From: Streptomyces wedmorensis
GTDB lineage: Bacteria; Actinomycetota; Actinomycetes; Streptomycetales; Streptomycetaceae
Assembly (NCBI RefSeq): GCF_000716445.1
Contig: NZ_JNWK01000037.1
Coordinates: 13,990 to 77,989 of the forward strand
Length of the DNA: 64,000 bases
Direction: 5' to 3'
Below are positions 35,238 to 44,569 of the stretch, one piece after another; position 1 is the first letter of the stretch, and every line of letters begins with the position of its first letter. The notes below the pieces were generated by a model, which was not told where the DNA came from, ran no database searches, and saw nothing but the letters and a program-made list of their open reading frames with translations. The position numbers and the translations under genes are program-made.

Positions 35238-36991
35238 TCCGTTTCGACAAGGTCTCCGTGACGTACGAGGACGCCGCCGAACCCACCCTCCGTGACGTGG
35301 ACCTCACCGTCCCCGAAGGCGAACTCGTCCTCCTCGTCGGCCCCTCCGGCGTCGGCAAGTCCACCCTGCTCGGCGCCGTCTCGGGCCTCGTCCCCCACTT
35401 CACCGGCGGCATCCTCACCGGCCGGGTCACCGTCGACGGCCGCGACACCCGCACGCACCCGCCGCGCGAGCTCGCCGACCTCGTCGGCACGGTCGGGCAG
35501 GACCCGTCCGCCCACTTCGTCACCGACACCGTCGAGGACGAGCTCGCCTACGGCATGGAGTCGCTCGGGCTTCCCCCGGCCGTCATGCGCCGCCGCGTCG
35601 AGGAGACCCTCGACCTCCTCGGTCTCGCCGAACTCCGCGACCGCCCGCTCGCGACCCTCTCCGGCGGCCAGCGCCAGCGCGTCGCCATCGGCTCCGTCCT
35701 CACCCCGCATCCCAAGGTCCTCGTCCTCGACGAGCCCACCTCCGCGCTCGACCCGTCAGCCGCGGAGGACGTCCTCGCCGTCCTCCAGCGCCTCGTCCAC
35801 GACCTGGGCACGACGGTCCTCCTCGCGGAACACCGCCTGGAACGGGTCGTCCAGTACGCGGACCAGGTCCTCCTCCTCCCGGACGGCGTCATGGGCCCGC
35901 CCGCCGACATCATGGCCTTCTCACCGGTGCATCCGCCGGTGGTGGCACTCGGCCGCCTGGCGGGATGGGCCCCCCTGCCCCTGACGGTGCGGGACGCGCG
36001 CCGGAGGTCGGGCGAGCTGAGGGAGCGACTGGCGGGGCGCAGCCCCGCGGGGCTTCCGGACGGGCCTCGTCCGCTCCTCGTGGCGGACGCTCGGCGCAAC
36101 CCGGCCCCGCCGGCGTTCGAGACGCCGGGGTCCGCGGGCGGCGTCCCCGGATCCGGGAAGGGGTGGGGCGGGGGATTCTCCCTGTTCCGGCGGCGCCGCA
36201 CCCGAGCCACCGAACCCACCCCCACCGGCCTCACCCCCACCGGCCCCCTGGTACTCGCCGAAGGCCTCGGTGTCCGTCGCGGCCGCGTGGAGGCCCTCCG
36301 CCGCATCGACCTCCATGTCGCGCAGGGCGAGACCGTCGCGCTCATGGGCCGCAACGGCGCGGGCAAATCCACCCTGCTCTCTTCCCTCGTGGGGATGATC
36401 GCCCCGACCACCGGCACCGTCCGTGTCGCGGGCAGGACCCCGCACACCACGGATCCCCGTGAGCTGATCCGGCAGGTCGGCCTTGTCCCGCAGGAACCGC
36501 GGGACCTGCTGTACGCGGACACGGTCGCGGCCGAGTGCGCGGCGGCGGACGGGGACGCGAACGCCGAGCCCGGCACCTGCCGGGCCCTGGTGGAGGAACT
36601 GCTGCCGGGGGTCGCGGACGACACCCATCCCCGTGACCTCTCCGAGGGGCAGCGCCTCGCCCTCGCGCTCGCCGTGGTGCTGACCGGCCGGCCTCCCCTC
36701 CTCCTGCTCGACGAGCCGACCCGGGGTCTGGACTACGCGGCGAAGGCGCGGCTGGTCGCGCACCTGCGGACGCTGGCGGCGGACGGGCACGCGATCGTGC
36801 TGGCCACGCACGACGTGGAGCTGGCGGCGGAGCTGGCGCACCGGGTGGTGATCATCGCGGACGGGGAGGTGGTGGCGGACGGCCCGACGGCCGAGGTGGT
36901 CGTGTCCTCACCCGCTTTCTCCCCGCAGGTGGCGAAGATCCTGGCCCCGCAGCACTGGCTCACGGTCGAACAGGTGGAGGCGGCGCTGTGA
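35234..36991 (+). CDS. cbiO: Fused double ECF ATPase (CbiO-CbiO)
   Basis: A 585-aa protein with two ATPase modules in one chain. Module 1 has Walker A GPSGVGKST near residue 37, LSGGQRQRVAIG and LVLDEPTSALD; module 2 has GRNGAGKST, a signature LSEGQRLALAL and LLLDEPTRGLD. The Gly-rich linker between them (about 266-315) is read from a stretch that looks like a Streptomyces intergenic repeat. GTG start overlaps the cbiQ stop. It would drive substrate uptake by the ECF complex. Confidence 0.9.
   Translation: MIRFDKVSVTYEDAAEPTLRDVDLTVPEGELVLLVGPSGVGKSTLLGAVSGLVPHFTGGILTGRVTVDGRDTRTHPPRELADLVGTVGQDPSAHFVTDTVEDELAYGMESLGLPPAVMRRRVEETLDLLGLAELRDRPLATLSGGQRQRVAIGSVLTPHPKVLVLDEPTSALDPSAAEDVLAVLQRLVHDLGTTVLLAEHRLERVVQYADQVLLLPDGVMGPPADIMAFSPVHPPVVALGRLAGWAPLPLTVRDARRRSGELRERLAGRSPAGLPDGPRPLLVADARRNPAPPAFETPGSAGGVPGSGKGWGGGFSLFRRRRTRATEPTPTGLTPTGPLVLAEGLGVRRGRVEALRRIDLHVAQGETVALMGRNGAGKSTLLSSLVGMIAPTTGTVRVAGRTPHTTDPRELIRQVGLVPQEPRDLLYADTVAAECAAADGDANAEPGTCRALVEELLPGVADDTHPRDLSEGQRLALALAVVLTGRPPLLLLDEPTRGLDYAAKARLVAHLRTLAADGHAIVLATHDVELAAELAHRVVIIADGEVVADGPTAEVVVSSPAFSPQVAKILAPQHWLTVEQVEAAL
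36031..36174 (+). repeat. Intergenic-type repeat read as a protein linker
   Basis: The bases GGGGCGCAGCCCCGCGGGG, then the palindromic GGCGGACGCTCGG area, CGCCGGCGTTCGAGACGCCGG and GGGAAGGGGTGGGGCGGGG follow in the order I associate with common non-coding Streptomyces elements, yet the frame stays open through all of them. Confidence 0.5.
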
Positions 36992-37839
36992 GCACGGGGC
37001 CCGTGGAAAGCCGGCCCGCGGACGTGCGGGCGGCGGGCTCGCGCCCGGTGCGGCTCGGGCCGCGTTCGGTGACGGCGCTCGTCCTGGTGTCCGTGGTCGG
37101 GGTCATCGCGTTCTGCTGGCCGCTGTTCGCGGACGCCGGCTCGGCGGTCACGTCACACGCCGGGGACGCGCCGTGGCTGTTCGCGGCGCTGCTGCCGCTG
37201 CTGGTCGCGGTGGTGGTCGCGACGATCGCCGACTGCGGGATGGACGCGAAGGCGGTGGCGATGCTGGGCGTGCTCGCCGCCGTGGGGGCCGCGCTGCGCC
37301 CGCTGGGGGCGGGGACGGCCGGTCTGGAGCCGATGTTCTTCCTGATGGTGCTGAGCGGCCGGGTCCTGGGCCCGGGGTTCGGTTTCGTCCTGGGGGCGGT
37401 GACGATGTTCGCGTCGGCCCTGCTCACGGGCGGGGTGGGGCCGTGGATGCCGTTCCAGATGCTGTCGATGGGCTGGTTCACGATGGGGGCGGGCCTGCTG
37501 CCGGGCGCGCGGGGTCTTCGGGGCCGGGGCGAGCTGCTGATGCTCTCCGCGTACGGCTTCGTGGCGGCGTTCGCGTACGGCACGGTCATGAACCTGCAGG
37601 GCTGGGTCCTGCTCCAGGGCCTGAGCTCCGGGGTGTCCTTCCAGCCGGGTGCCCCGCTGCACGAGAACCTGGTCCGGTTCCTCGCGTACGTGCTGGCCAC
37701 CTCTCTCGGCTGGGACCTGGGCCGCGCCGCCCTCACCGTCGTCCTGACCGTCACCGTCGGCGGCACGCTGCTCCGGGCGCTGCGGCGGGCCACGCGGCGG
37801 GCGAACTTCGAGGCCCAGGTCACATTCGAGGGCCCGTGA
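36988..37839 (+). CDS. ECF transporter S component
   Basis: A 283-aa membrane protein with about six segments, opening SVTALVLVSVVGVIAFCWPLF and including GMDAKAVAMLGVLAAVGAALRPLG and LSGRVLGPGFGFVLGAVTMFASALLTGGVGPWMPFQM, the pattern of the S-component family related to CbrT. GTG start overlaps the ATPase stop. With the riboswitch upstream the likely substrate is cobalamin or a precursor; the sequence alone does not fix it. Confidence 0.85.
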   Translation: MSTGPVESRPADVRAAGSRPVRLGPRSVTALVLVSVVGVIAFCWPLFADAGSAVTSHAGDAPWLFAALLPLLVAVVVATIADCGMDAKAVAMLGVLAAVGAALRPLGAGTAGLEPMFFLMVLSGRVLGPGFGFVLGAVTMFASALLTGGVGPWMPFQMLSMGWFTMGAGLLPGARGLRGRGELLMLSAYGFVAAFAYGTVMNLQGWVLLQGLSSGVSFQPGAPLHENLVRFLAYVLATSLGWDLGRAALTVVLTVTVGGTLLRALRRATRRANFEAQVTFEGP

Positions 37840-38183
37840 GGGCCTGCCGCGGGTGAGGCGCCCCACAGGACCTACGTCACGTACGAGCCGGAATAGTAGA
37901 CCGGTGGTACCCATACAAACCGCCCCACACCGGGCCACGACCTGCGCAAACGCCCCACACCCACCCCGGGGACCATGCGCCCGGGTCCGAACCTGCCTCG
38001 TACATGGGGCCCTTGCCCCGGCCCCGGCGGCCCTGCTTGTCTGGTGGACGTCGCCAGGCAGCCGGTGCTCACCGCAACGCCTCGGACGGCCGGTTCCCTC
38101 CAGTTCCCGGGTCTCCCGGGCTCTGGTTCCGGCTTGCCGAAATCGCCTGGCGCAGCCCTTGTTCCCGACGTTAGGCAGATACG
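37840..38183. other. 344-bp gene-free leader region
   Basis: No credible gene. It holds TAGTAGACCGGT at 37894-37905, also found 780 bases downstream before the NMO-like gene, and several GC hairpins. The next gene has a TTG start with only a weak GGC-type site, so this may be a long structured 5' leader. I could not match it to a known riboswitch. Confidence 0.4.
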
Positions 38184-38585
38184 TTGATCCGCTCGCTCAC
38201 CACTCGCGTCGTTGCCCGCAAGAAGACCTTCGCCGCCACCGCAGCCGTGCTGCTGGGCGCGTCGGGTGCGGTGCTCGGCACGACGGGCTCGGCTTCGGCC
38301 GCCAGCCCGCAGGACCTCGCTCGTGAGATCGTCCCCGCCTCGCAGTACGCGTCCTTCAGCAAGATCGTCGAGCACGAGTCGCACTGGAACCACACCGCGA
38401 CCAACTCGTCCAGCGGCGCCTACGGTCTGGTCCAGGCCCTGCCGGCCTCGAAGATGGCCTCGGCCGGTTCCGACTGGAAGACCAACCCGGCCACCCAGAT
38501 CAAGTGGGGCCTGAACTACATGAACGAGCGCTACGGCTCCCCGAACGCCGCCTGGGCGTTCTGGCAGGCCAACGGCTGGTACTAA
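38184..38585 (+). CDS. Small secreted protein, aggregation-promoting-factor / lysozyme-like domain
   Basis: A 133-aa protein from a TTG (preceded by TTAGGCAG). A signal peptide ends near residue 39 (SASAA). The mature 90 residues carry IVEHESHWNHTATNSSSGAYGLVQALP, with the catalytic-type glutamate of the goose-lysozyme / SLT superfamily in EHESHW, and end in WAFWQANGWY. It is probably a muralytic or cell-wall-bound enzyme. A strong terminator follows, so it is a single-gene unit. Confidence 0.82.
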   Translation: MIRSLTTRVVARKKTFAATAAVLLGASGAVLGTTGSASAASPQDLAREIVPASQYASFSKIVEHESHWNHTATNSSSGAYGLVQALPASKMASAGSDWKTNPATQIKWGLNYMNERYGSPNAAWAFWQANGWY

Positions 38586-38611
38586 GAGTCCCTGCCGCCG
38601 CACAGCGCATC

Positions 38612-38660
38612 CGCAAGGCCCCGCCCTCCGCTCGGAGGGGCGGGGCCTGCGGCGTTTTTC
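38612..38660 (+). terminator. Rho-independent terminator with T tract
   Basis: CGCAAGGCCCCGCCCTCC, a 4-base loop and the near-complementary GGAGGGGCGGGGCCTGCGG, followed by GCGTTTTT. Confidence 0.9.
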
Positions 38661-38676
38661 GCGCGCTACATTTAGT

Positions 38677-38691
38677 AGACCGGTCGTCTAG
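38677..38691 (+). promoter_or_regulatory. TetR-like palindrome before the NMO-like gene
   Basis: TAGACCGGTCGTCTA has perfect 5-bp arms around 5 bases. A direct repeat TCGTCTAG follows at 38685 and 38695. Possible operator; regulator unknown, not the KstR pattern. Confidence 0.45.
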
Positions 38692-38766
38692 CTTCGTCTA
38701 GGGTTCCTGACATCGGCGGCGGACCCCACCGAACGGTCCCGCCGCGACCCACTTCGGAGGCTGCCC

Positions 38767-39858
38767 GTGTCCGCGCACCCCACCCTCCCGCCCGGCCGCT
38801 TCGGTGAGCTCGTCGGGGTCCCGCTGCCGATCGTCCAGGGCCCCTTCGGCGGCGGCCTGTCCTCCGTCGAGCTCGCCGCGACGGTGTCCGAGGGCGGCGG
38901 CCTCGGCTCGTACGGGGCGCACATCCACACCCCCGAGGAGATCACCGCGCTGGTGGCCCGGCTCCGCGCGGCCACCGGCCGCCCGTTCGCCGTGAACCTC
39001 TGGGTGCCGCAGGAAGGCGAGGGGCGCGGGCTGCCGGCGGCCGCGCTCGCCGAGCACGTCGAGCGCCTGCGGCCGTACTACGAGGAGCTGGGCGTACGGG
39101 CCCCGGAAGCGGGGGACGTACGGGCCCGGCCGGACTTCGACGAGCAGCTCGACGCCGTGCTCGCCGCGGCCCCGCCCGTGATCAGCCTGGTCATGGGCCC
39201 GCCGCCGCGCCGCCTGGTCACGGAGGCCCGGCGGCGCGGGATCGTGGTGGTCGGCACGGCGACCACGGTCGACGAGGCGGTGGCCCTGGAACAGGCGGGG
39301 GTGGACGCGGTCGTCGCCTCCGGCAGCGACGCGGGCGGTCACCGGGGCGCCTTCCTGCGGCCGGTACGGGAGTCCCTGGTCGGCACCTTCTCGCTCGTCC
39401 CGCAGGTGGCGGACGCGGTGTCCGTCCCGGTGGTCGCGGCGGGCGGGATCGCCGACGGGCGCGGGGTCGCCGCCGCGCTCGCGCTGGGCGCGGACGCCGT
39501 CCAGATCGGCACCGGCTTCCTCGCCGCGCGCGAGTCGGGGGCGAGCGACGTCCACCGCCGGGCCCTCGGCACCCCTCGGTCCCGTACGACCGTGCTGACC
39601 CGGCTGTTCTCGGGGCGTACGGCGCGGGGCATCCCGAACGGCTTCGTCCGGGACATGGCGGCCCACGAGGAGCACGTGCCCCCGTACCCCGTGCAGAACG
39701 CGCTGATGCAGCCGATCCGCCGGGCCGCCGCCGAACAGGGCCGGCCCGAGTACGTGAACCTCTGGGCCGGCCAGGCCGCCGCGCTCGCCCACGAGTCGCC
39801 CTCGGCCGCCGCTTACCTCTCCGCACTCGTGGAGCAGACGGTCAAGGCCACCGGATGA
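38767..39858 (+). CDS. Nitronate monooxygenase family flavoprotein
   Basis: A 363-aa FMN enzyme of the 2-nitropropane dioxygenase fold. LPIVQGPFGGGLSSVELAATVSEGGGLG is the N-terminal barrel block; GSDAGGHRG binds the flavin phosphate and AAGGIADGRGVAAALALGADAVQIGTGFLA is the C-terminal signature. GGAGG precedes the GTG. Some members in steroid clusters (IpdC, Rv3553) act on C/D-ring CoA intermediates instead of nitronates; its place beside fadA5 makes that possible, but the operator here is different. Confidence 0.88.
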   Translation: MSAHPTLPPGRFGELVGVPLPIVQGPFGGGLSSVELAATVSEGGGLGSYGAHIHTPEEITALVARLRAATGRPFAVNLWVPQEGEGRGLPAAALAEHVERLRPYYEELGVRAPEAGDVRARPDFDEQLDAVLAAAPPVISLVMGPPPRRLVTEARRRGIVVVGTATTVDEAVALEQAGVDAVVASGSDAGGHRGAFLRPVRESLVGTFSLVPQVADAVSVPVVAAGGIADGRGVAAALALGADAVQIGTGFLAARESGASDVHRRALGTPRSRTTVLTRLFSGRTARGIPNGFVRDMAAHEEHVPPYPVQNALMQPIRRAAAEQGRPEYVNLWAGQAAALAHESPSAAAYLSALVEQTVKATG

Positions 39859-39891
39859 CGCTCGCCGGGCGGACGCCCGGCGGCGGACGGG

Positions 39892-41127
<1,236 letters not shown>

Positions 41128-41128
41128 C

Positions 41129-41142
41129 TAGTACGCGTTCTA
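41129..41142 (-). promoter_or_regulatory. KstR-like operator, fadA5 side
   Basis: TAGTACGCGTTCTA, one mismatch (TAC for AAC), inside the 20-bp palindrome-like AACTAG...CTAGTT. Confidence 0.6.
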
Positions 41143-41226
41143 GTTCTGAGTGCAGTCTTATGACTGCTACCGCCGGTACGCAAGGGTCCGGGACGCAACA
41201 GTTCCCGCCCCGACCCTTGCTACTTG

Positions 41227-41240
41227 TAGAACTCGTTACT
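41227..41240 (+). promoter_or_regulatory. KstR-like operator, cyp125 side
   Basis: TAGAACTCGTTACT, one mismatch at the last position, 51-64 bases before the chosen cyp125 ATG. Confidence 0.55.
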
Positions 41241-41257
41241 AACTTTCCCAGCAACTT

Positions 41258-41272
41258 CTGATGGCCCATCAG
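41258..41272 (+). promoter_or_regulatory. CTGATG-N3-CATCAG palindrome
   Basis: CTGATGGCCCATCAG, perfect arms, same class as the CTGACG palindromes, just upstream of cyp125. Confidence 0.5.
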
Positions 41273-41290
41273 ATATGGAGAGTGTTGCCG

Positions 41291-42556
41291 ATGCCCTGCC
41301 CCCATCTCCCCGAAGGGCTCCCCGAGGGGTTCGACGCCACCGACCCCGACCTGCTCCGCGACCGCGTCCCCTTCCCGGAGTTCGCCCGGCTGCGGCAGAC
41401 CGCGCCCGTCTGGTGGTGCCCCCAGCCGGCCGGCGTCACCGGCTTCGAGGACGGCGGGTACTGGGCCGTCACGCGCCACGCGGACGTCAAGTACGTCTCC
41501 ACGCACCCCGAGCTGTTCTCCTCGAACGAGAACACCGCCGTCATCCGCTTCAACGAGCACATCAGCCGGGACCAGATCGAGGTCCAGAAGCTGATCATGC
41601 TCAACATGGACCCGCCGGAGCACACCCGCGTCCGTCAGATCGTCCAGCGCGGCTTCACCCCCCGCGCGATCCGGAACCTGGAGACCGCACTGCGCGACCG
41701 CGCCCACGCCATCGTCGCCGAGGCGAAGCGCGGCGCCGACGCCGACGGCACCTTCGACTTCGTCACCCGCGTCGCCGTCGAGCTGCCCCTCCAGGCCATC
41801 GCCGAACTCATCGGCGTTCCCCAGGAGGACCGCTCCCGGATCTTCGACTGGTCGAACAAGATGGTCGCCTACGACGACCCCGAGTACGCCATCACCGAGG
41901 AGATCGGCGCCGAGGCCGCCATGGAACTCATCGGCTACTCGATGAACATGGCCGCCGCCCGCAAGGAGTGCCCCGCCGCCGACATCGTCAGCCAGCTCGT
42001 CGCCGCCGAAGGGCAGGGCAACCTCTCCTCCGACGAGTTCGGCTTCTTCGTGCTGCTGCTCGCCGTCGCCGGCAACGAGACCACCCGCAACGCCATCAGC
42101 CACGGCATGCACGCCTTCCTGACCCACCCCGACCAGTGGGAGCTCTTCAAGCGGGAGCGCCCCGCGACCGCCGCCGAGGAGATCGTCCGCTGGGCCACCC
42201 CCGTCGTCTCCTTCCAGCGGACCGCGACCCAGGACACCGAGATCGGCGGACAGAAGATCGCCAAGGGAGACCGCGTCGGGCTCTTCTACTCCTCCGCCAA
42301 CAACGACCCCGAGGTCTTCACCGACCCCGAACGCTTCGACATCACCCGCGACCCCAACCCCCACCTCGGCTTCGGCGGCGGCGGACCCCACTTCTGCCTC
42401 GGCAAGTCCCTCGCGATCAAGGAGATCGAGCTGATCTTCAACGCGATCGCCGACGCCCTGCCCGACCTCACCCTCGCCGGCGAACCACGCCGGCTGCGGG
42501 CCGCCTGGCTGAACGGAGTGAAGGAACTCCGGGTCCGGACGACGACCTCCGCCTGA
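41291..42556 (+). CDS. cyp125: Cytochrome P450, CYP125 family (steroid C26/27 hydroxylase)
   Basis: A 421-aa soluble P450. Haem ligand Cys369 lies in FGGGGPHFCLGKS, the I-helix in AGNETTRNAI, and the ExxR motif in EEIVR. Long identical-looking blocks (HLPEGLPEGFDATDPDLL, MDPPEHTRVRQIVQRGFTPRAI, ATQDTEIGGQ) are those I recall for CYP125, which oxidises the terminal methyl of cholesterol or cholestenone. I use the ATG 10 bases after GGAG rather than an ATG 30 bases upstream that lies inside the palindrome. Electrons would come from a ferredoxin such as that at 29 kb. Confidence 0.92.
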   Translation: MPCPHLPEGLPEGFDATDPDLLRDRVPFPEFARLRQTAPVWWCPQPAGVTGFEDGGYWAVTRHADVKYVSTHPELFSSNENTAVIRFNEHISRDQIEVQKLIMLNMDPPEHTRVRQIVQRGFTPRAIRNLETALRDRAHAIVAEAKRGADADGTFDFVTRVAVELPLQAIAELIGVPQEDRSRIFDWSNKMVAYDDPEYAITEEIGAEAAMELIGYSMNMAAARKECPAADIVSQLVAAEGQGNLSSDEFGFFVLLLAVAGNETTRNAISHGMHAFLTHPDQWELFKRERPATAAEEIVRWATPVVSFQRTATQDTEIGGQKIAKGDRVGLFYSSANNDPEVFTDPERFDITRDPNPHLGFGGGGPHFCLGKSLAIKEIELIFNAIADALPDLTLAGEPRRLRAAWLNGVKELRVRTTTSA

Positions 42557-42595
42557 CCCCGGAACCGGATCATCCCCGCGCGCGTCCGACCCGAC

Positions 42596-43720
42596 ATGCG
42601 GGGGACACACGGAAGCGATCCGGCCACCAGAATCCTGACCACGCTCATCGCGCTGCTCATGCTCCAGCTCGGCTCACTGGTCGCACCGGCGTACGCCTGC
42701 GGCTGCGGCGCGATGATCCCGGACAAGTCCGAGCGCATCGGCGTCGACCGCGAGGAGTCGGCCGTCCACTGGGACGGCCGCACCGAGACCGTCGTCATGC
42801 GGTTCAACGTCCACGGGAACGCCCGCAAGGCCGCCTGGATCATGCCGGTGCCGAGCCGAGCCGAGGTCACCCTCGGCGAGCCGGCCCTCTTCGACGCCCT
42901 CGAATCGCTCACCGCACCCGAGGAACGCGACCGGTACTACTTCTGGCCGCGCGAGGGCGACTGGCCGTTCGACGACCCGTGGGGGGACGGCTCGGCCGGT
43001 GCCGCCCCGTCCGCCCCGGGCACCGGCGTCGGCGTCGTCGGCCGCGCCCGCCTCGGCCCCTTCGACGTCGCCCGGCTGACCGCCACCGACCCCGACGCCC
43101 TCGGCGAGTGGCTGCACACCAACGGCTTCGAGCTGCCCGAGCGGCTCCCCGGCGCCCTCCAGCCGTACGTCGAACGCAAGTGGGAGTACGTCGCCGTCCG
43201 CCTCGCCCCCGACGAGAAGGGCGCGGCCCTCCACGGCAAGCTGTCCCCGCTGCGGATCAGCTTCGCCTCCACCGAACTCGTCTACCCCATGCGGCTCTCA
43301 CGCCTCGCCACCACACCGCAGACGCTCGGCCTGTACATCCTCGCCGACCACCGCATGGAACCCCGCTCCCCCATCGGCGGCGACCGCCCCGAGGTCACCT
43401 TCGCGGGCCGGATCGACGGCGACGAGAGCCACGCGCTCGCCCTGCTCACCGGCGGCAAGCCGGTCCATCTCACCGCCCTGGAGCAGGAGTTCCCGCGCCC
43501 CGAGCGCATCGACGACGACCACCACCTGCGGACCGTCGCCGACACCCCGTACCGCGAGGTCGCCTACACCGACCGCCTCCTGACGGTCGGCGGCGGAATC
43601 CCGGCCTGGCTCCTCACGGTGGGCGGCGGACTCCTGGTCGCCGCACTCGCGACGCTCCTGGCCGTACGCGCGAAACGACGCCGGTCACGCTCCGCCACCG
43701 GTGTACGTTCGATCGCATGA
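42596..43720 (+). CDS. DUF2330 membrane-anchored secreted protein
   Basis: A 374-aa protein with a signal peptide ending near residue 33 and mature start CGCGAMIPD, the cysteine-rich opening of DUF2330. A C-terminal membrane segment (AWLLTVGGGLLVAALATLLAV) and basic tail keep it in the membrane with the domain outside. Function unknown. The next gene starts within its stop (ATGA), so they share an mRNA. Confidence 0.85.
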   Translation: MRGTHGSDPATRILTTLIALLMLQLGSLVAPAYACGCGAMIPDKSERIGVDREESAVHWDGRTETVVMRFNVHGNARKAAWIMPVPSRAEVTLGEPALFDALESLTAPEERDRYYFWPREGDWPFDDPWGDGSAGAAPSAPGTGVGVVGRARLGPFDVARLTATDPDALGEWLHTNGFELPERLPGALQPYVERKWEYVAVRLAPDEKGAALHGKLSPLRISFASTELVYPMRLSRLATTPQTLGLYILADHRMEPRSPIGGDRPEVTFAGRIDGDESHALALLTGGKPVHLTALEQEFPRPERIDDDHHLRTVADTPYREVAYTDRLLTVGGGIPAWLLTVGGGLLVAALATLLAVRAKRRRSRSATGVRSIA

Positions 43721-44385
43721 CGAATCCTCAGTGGACCGAAGTCGACGACTACTTCACCGACACGATCGCCCCCGCCGACGACGCCCTCACGGCCGCGCTC
43801 GCCGACTCCACCGCCGCCGGCCTGCCCGAGATCGCCGTCGCCCCCAACCAGGGCAAGCTCCTCCAGCTGCTCGCCCGGATGCAGGGCGCCCGGAACATCC
43901 TGGAGATCGGCACCCTCGGCGGCTACAGCACCATCTGGCTGGCCCGCGCCCTGCCCGCCGACGGCCGCCTCGTCACCCTCGAATACGACCCCGCCCACGC
44001 GGACGTCGCCCGCGCCAACATCGCCCGCGCCGGCCTCGACAAGATCGTCGAGGTCCGCACGGGCGCCGCCCTCGACTCCCTCCCCCAGCTGGAGGCGGAA
44101 GGCGCGGGCCCCTTCGACCTCGTCTTCATCGACGCCGACAAGGTCAACAACCCGCACTACGTGACCTGGGCCCTCAAGCTCTCCCGCCCGGGCACGGTCA
44201 TCATCGTCGACAACGTGGTGCGCAACGGCAGGATCGCCACCCCGCACCCCGACGACCCCGCCGTCACCGGCACCCGCGACATGTTCGACCTCGTCGCCCG
44301 CGAACCCCGCCTGGACGCCACGGCCTTCCAGACGGTCGGCACCAAGGGCTACGACGGCCTCCTCCTCGCCCGCGTCACGGACTGA
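43717..44385 (+). CDS. O-methyltransferase, CCoAOMT-like
   Basis: A 222-aa SAM-dependent enzyme. LEIGTLGGYSTIWLARALP is the SAM loop, VTLEYDP motif II, VFIDADKVNN the metal-binding loop and IIVDNVVRNG a further family block, as in catechol/caffeoyl-CoA O-methyltransferases. The stop codon lies in the first unit of a 42-bp tandem duplication. Confidence 0.92.
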   Translation: MTNPQWTEVDDYFTDTIAPADDALTAALADSTAAGLPEIAVAPNQGKLLQLLARMQGARNILEIGTLGGYSTIWLARALPADGRLVTLEYDPAHADVARANIARAGLDKIVEVRTGAALDSLPQLEAEGAGPFDLVFIDADKVNNPHYVTWALKLSRPGTVIIVDNVVRNGRIATPHPDDPAVTGTRDMFDLVAREPRLDATAFQTVGTKGYDGLLLARVTD

Positions 44386-44458
44386 CACACCCGACGGACC
44401 GGGGTCCGCGCCCGCCTCACGGACTGACACACCCGGCGGTCCGGGGTCCGCGCCCGCC
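44375..44458 (+). repeat. 42-bp tandem duplication spanning a stop codon
   Basis: Two units begin TCACGGACTGACACACCCG, at 44375 and 44417, differing at two or three bases. The first includes the final codons and stop of the methyltransferase gene. Confidence 0.8.
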
Positions 44459-44492
44459 CGCCGCTCACCAGGCGAGCGGGCGCGGACCCCGG
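44441..44492. terminator. Strong hairpin terminator
   Basis: CCGGGGTCCGCGCCCGC and its exact 17-bp complement, separated by 18 bases, between convergent genes. The left arm is duplicated within the 42-bp repeat. Confidence 0.75.
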
Positions 44493-44569
44493 CCGCCTCC
44501 CGTCAGCCGGACACCACCGGACCCCGGCCACCTCCCTCAGGCCGAGCACCGAACCCGCGGCCACCTCCG

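Noticed and set aside
37870..38183. Possible c-di-AMP (ydaO) riboswitch before the lysozyme-like gene
   Set aside because: The conserved AGCTAACCTCG-type block and other core motifs are not found, although the gene class often has one.
38767..39858. Firm IpdC assignment for the NMO-like enzyme
   Set aside because: The flavoprotein family is clear, but I see no KstR or KstR2 type site before it and cannot separate IpdC from ordinary nitronate monooxygenases by eye.
41275..44385. A plus-strand frame of about 1000 codons through cyp125 and the DUF2330 gene
   Set aside because: It is the +1 shadow of three genes with recognised domains; its protein is Arg/Pro-rich without folds until it meets the methyltransferase frame.
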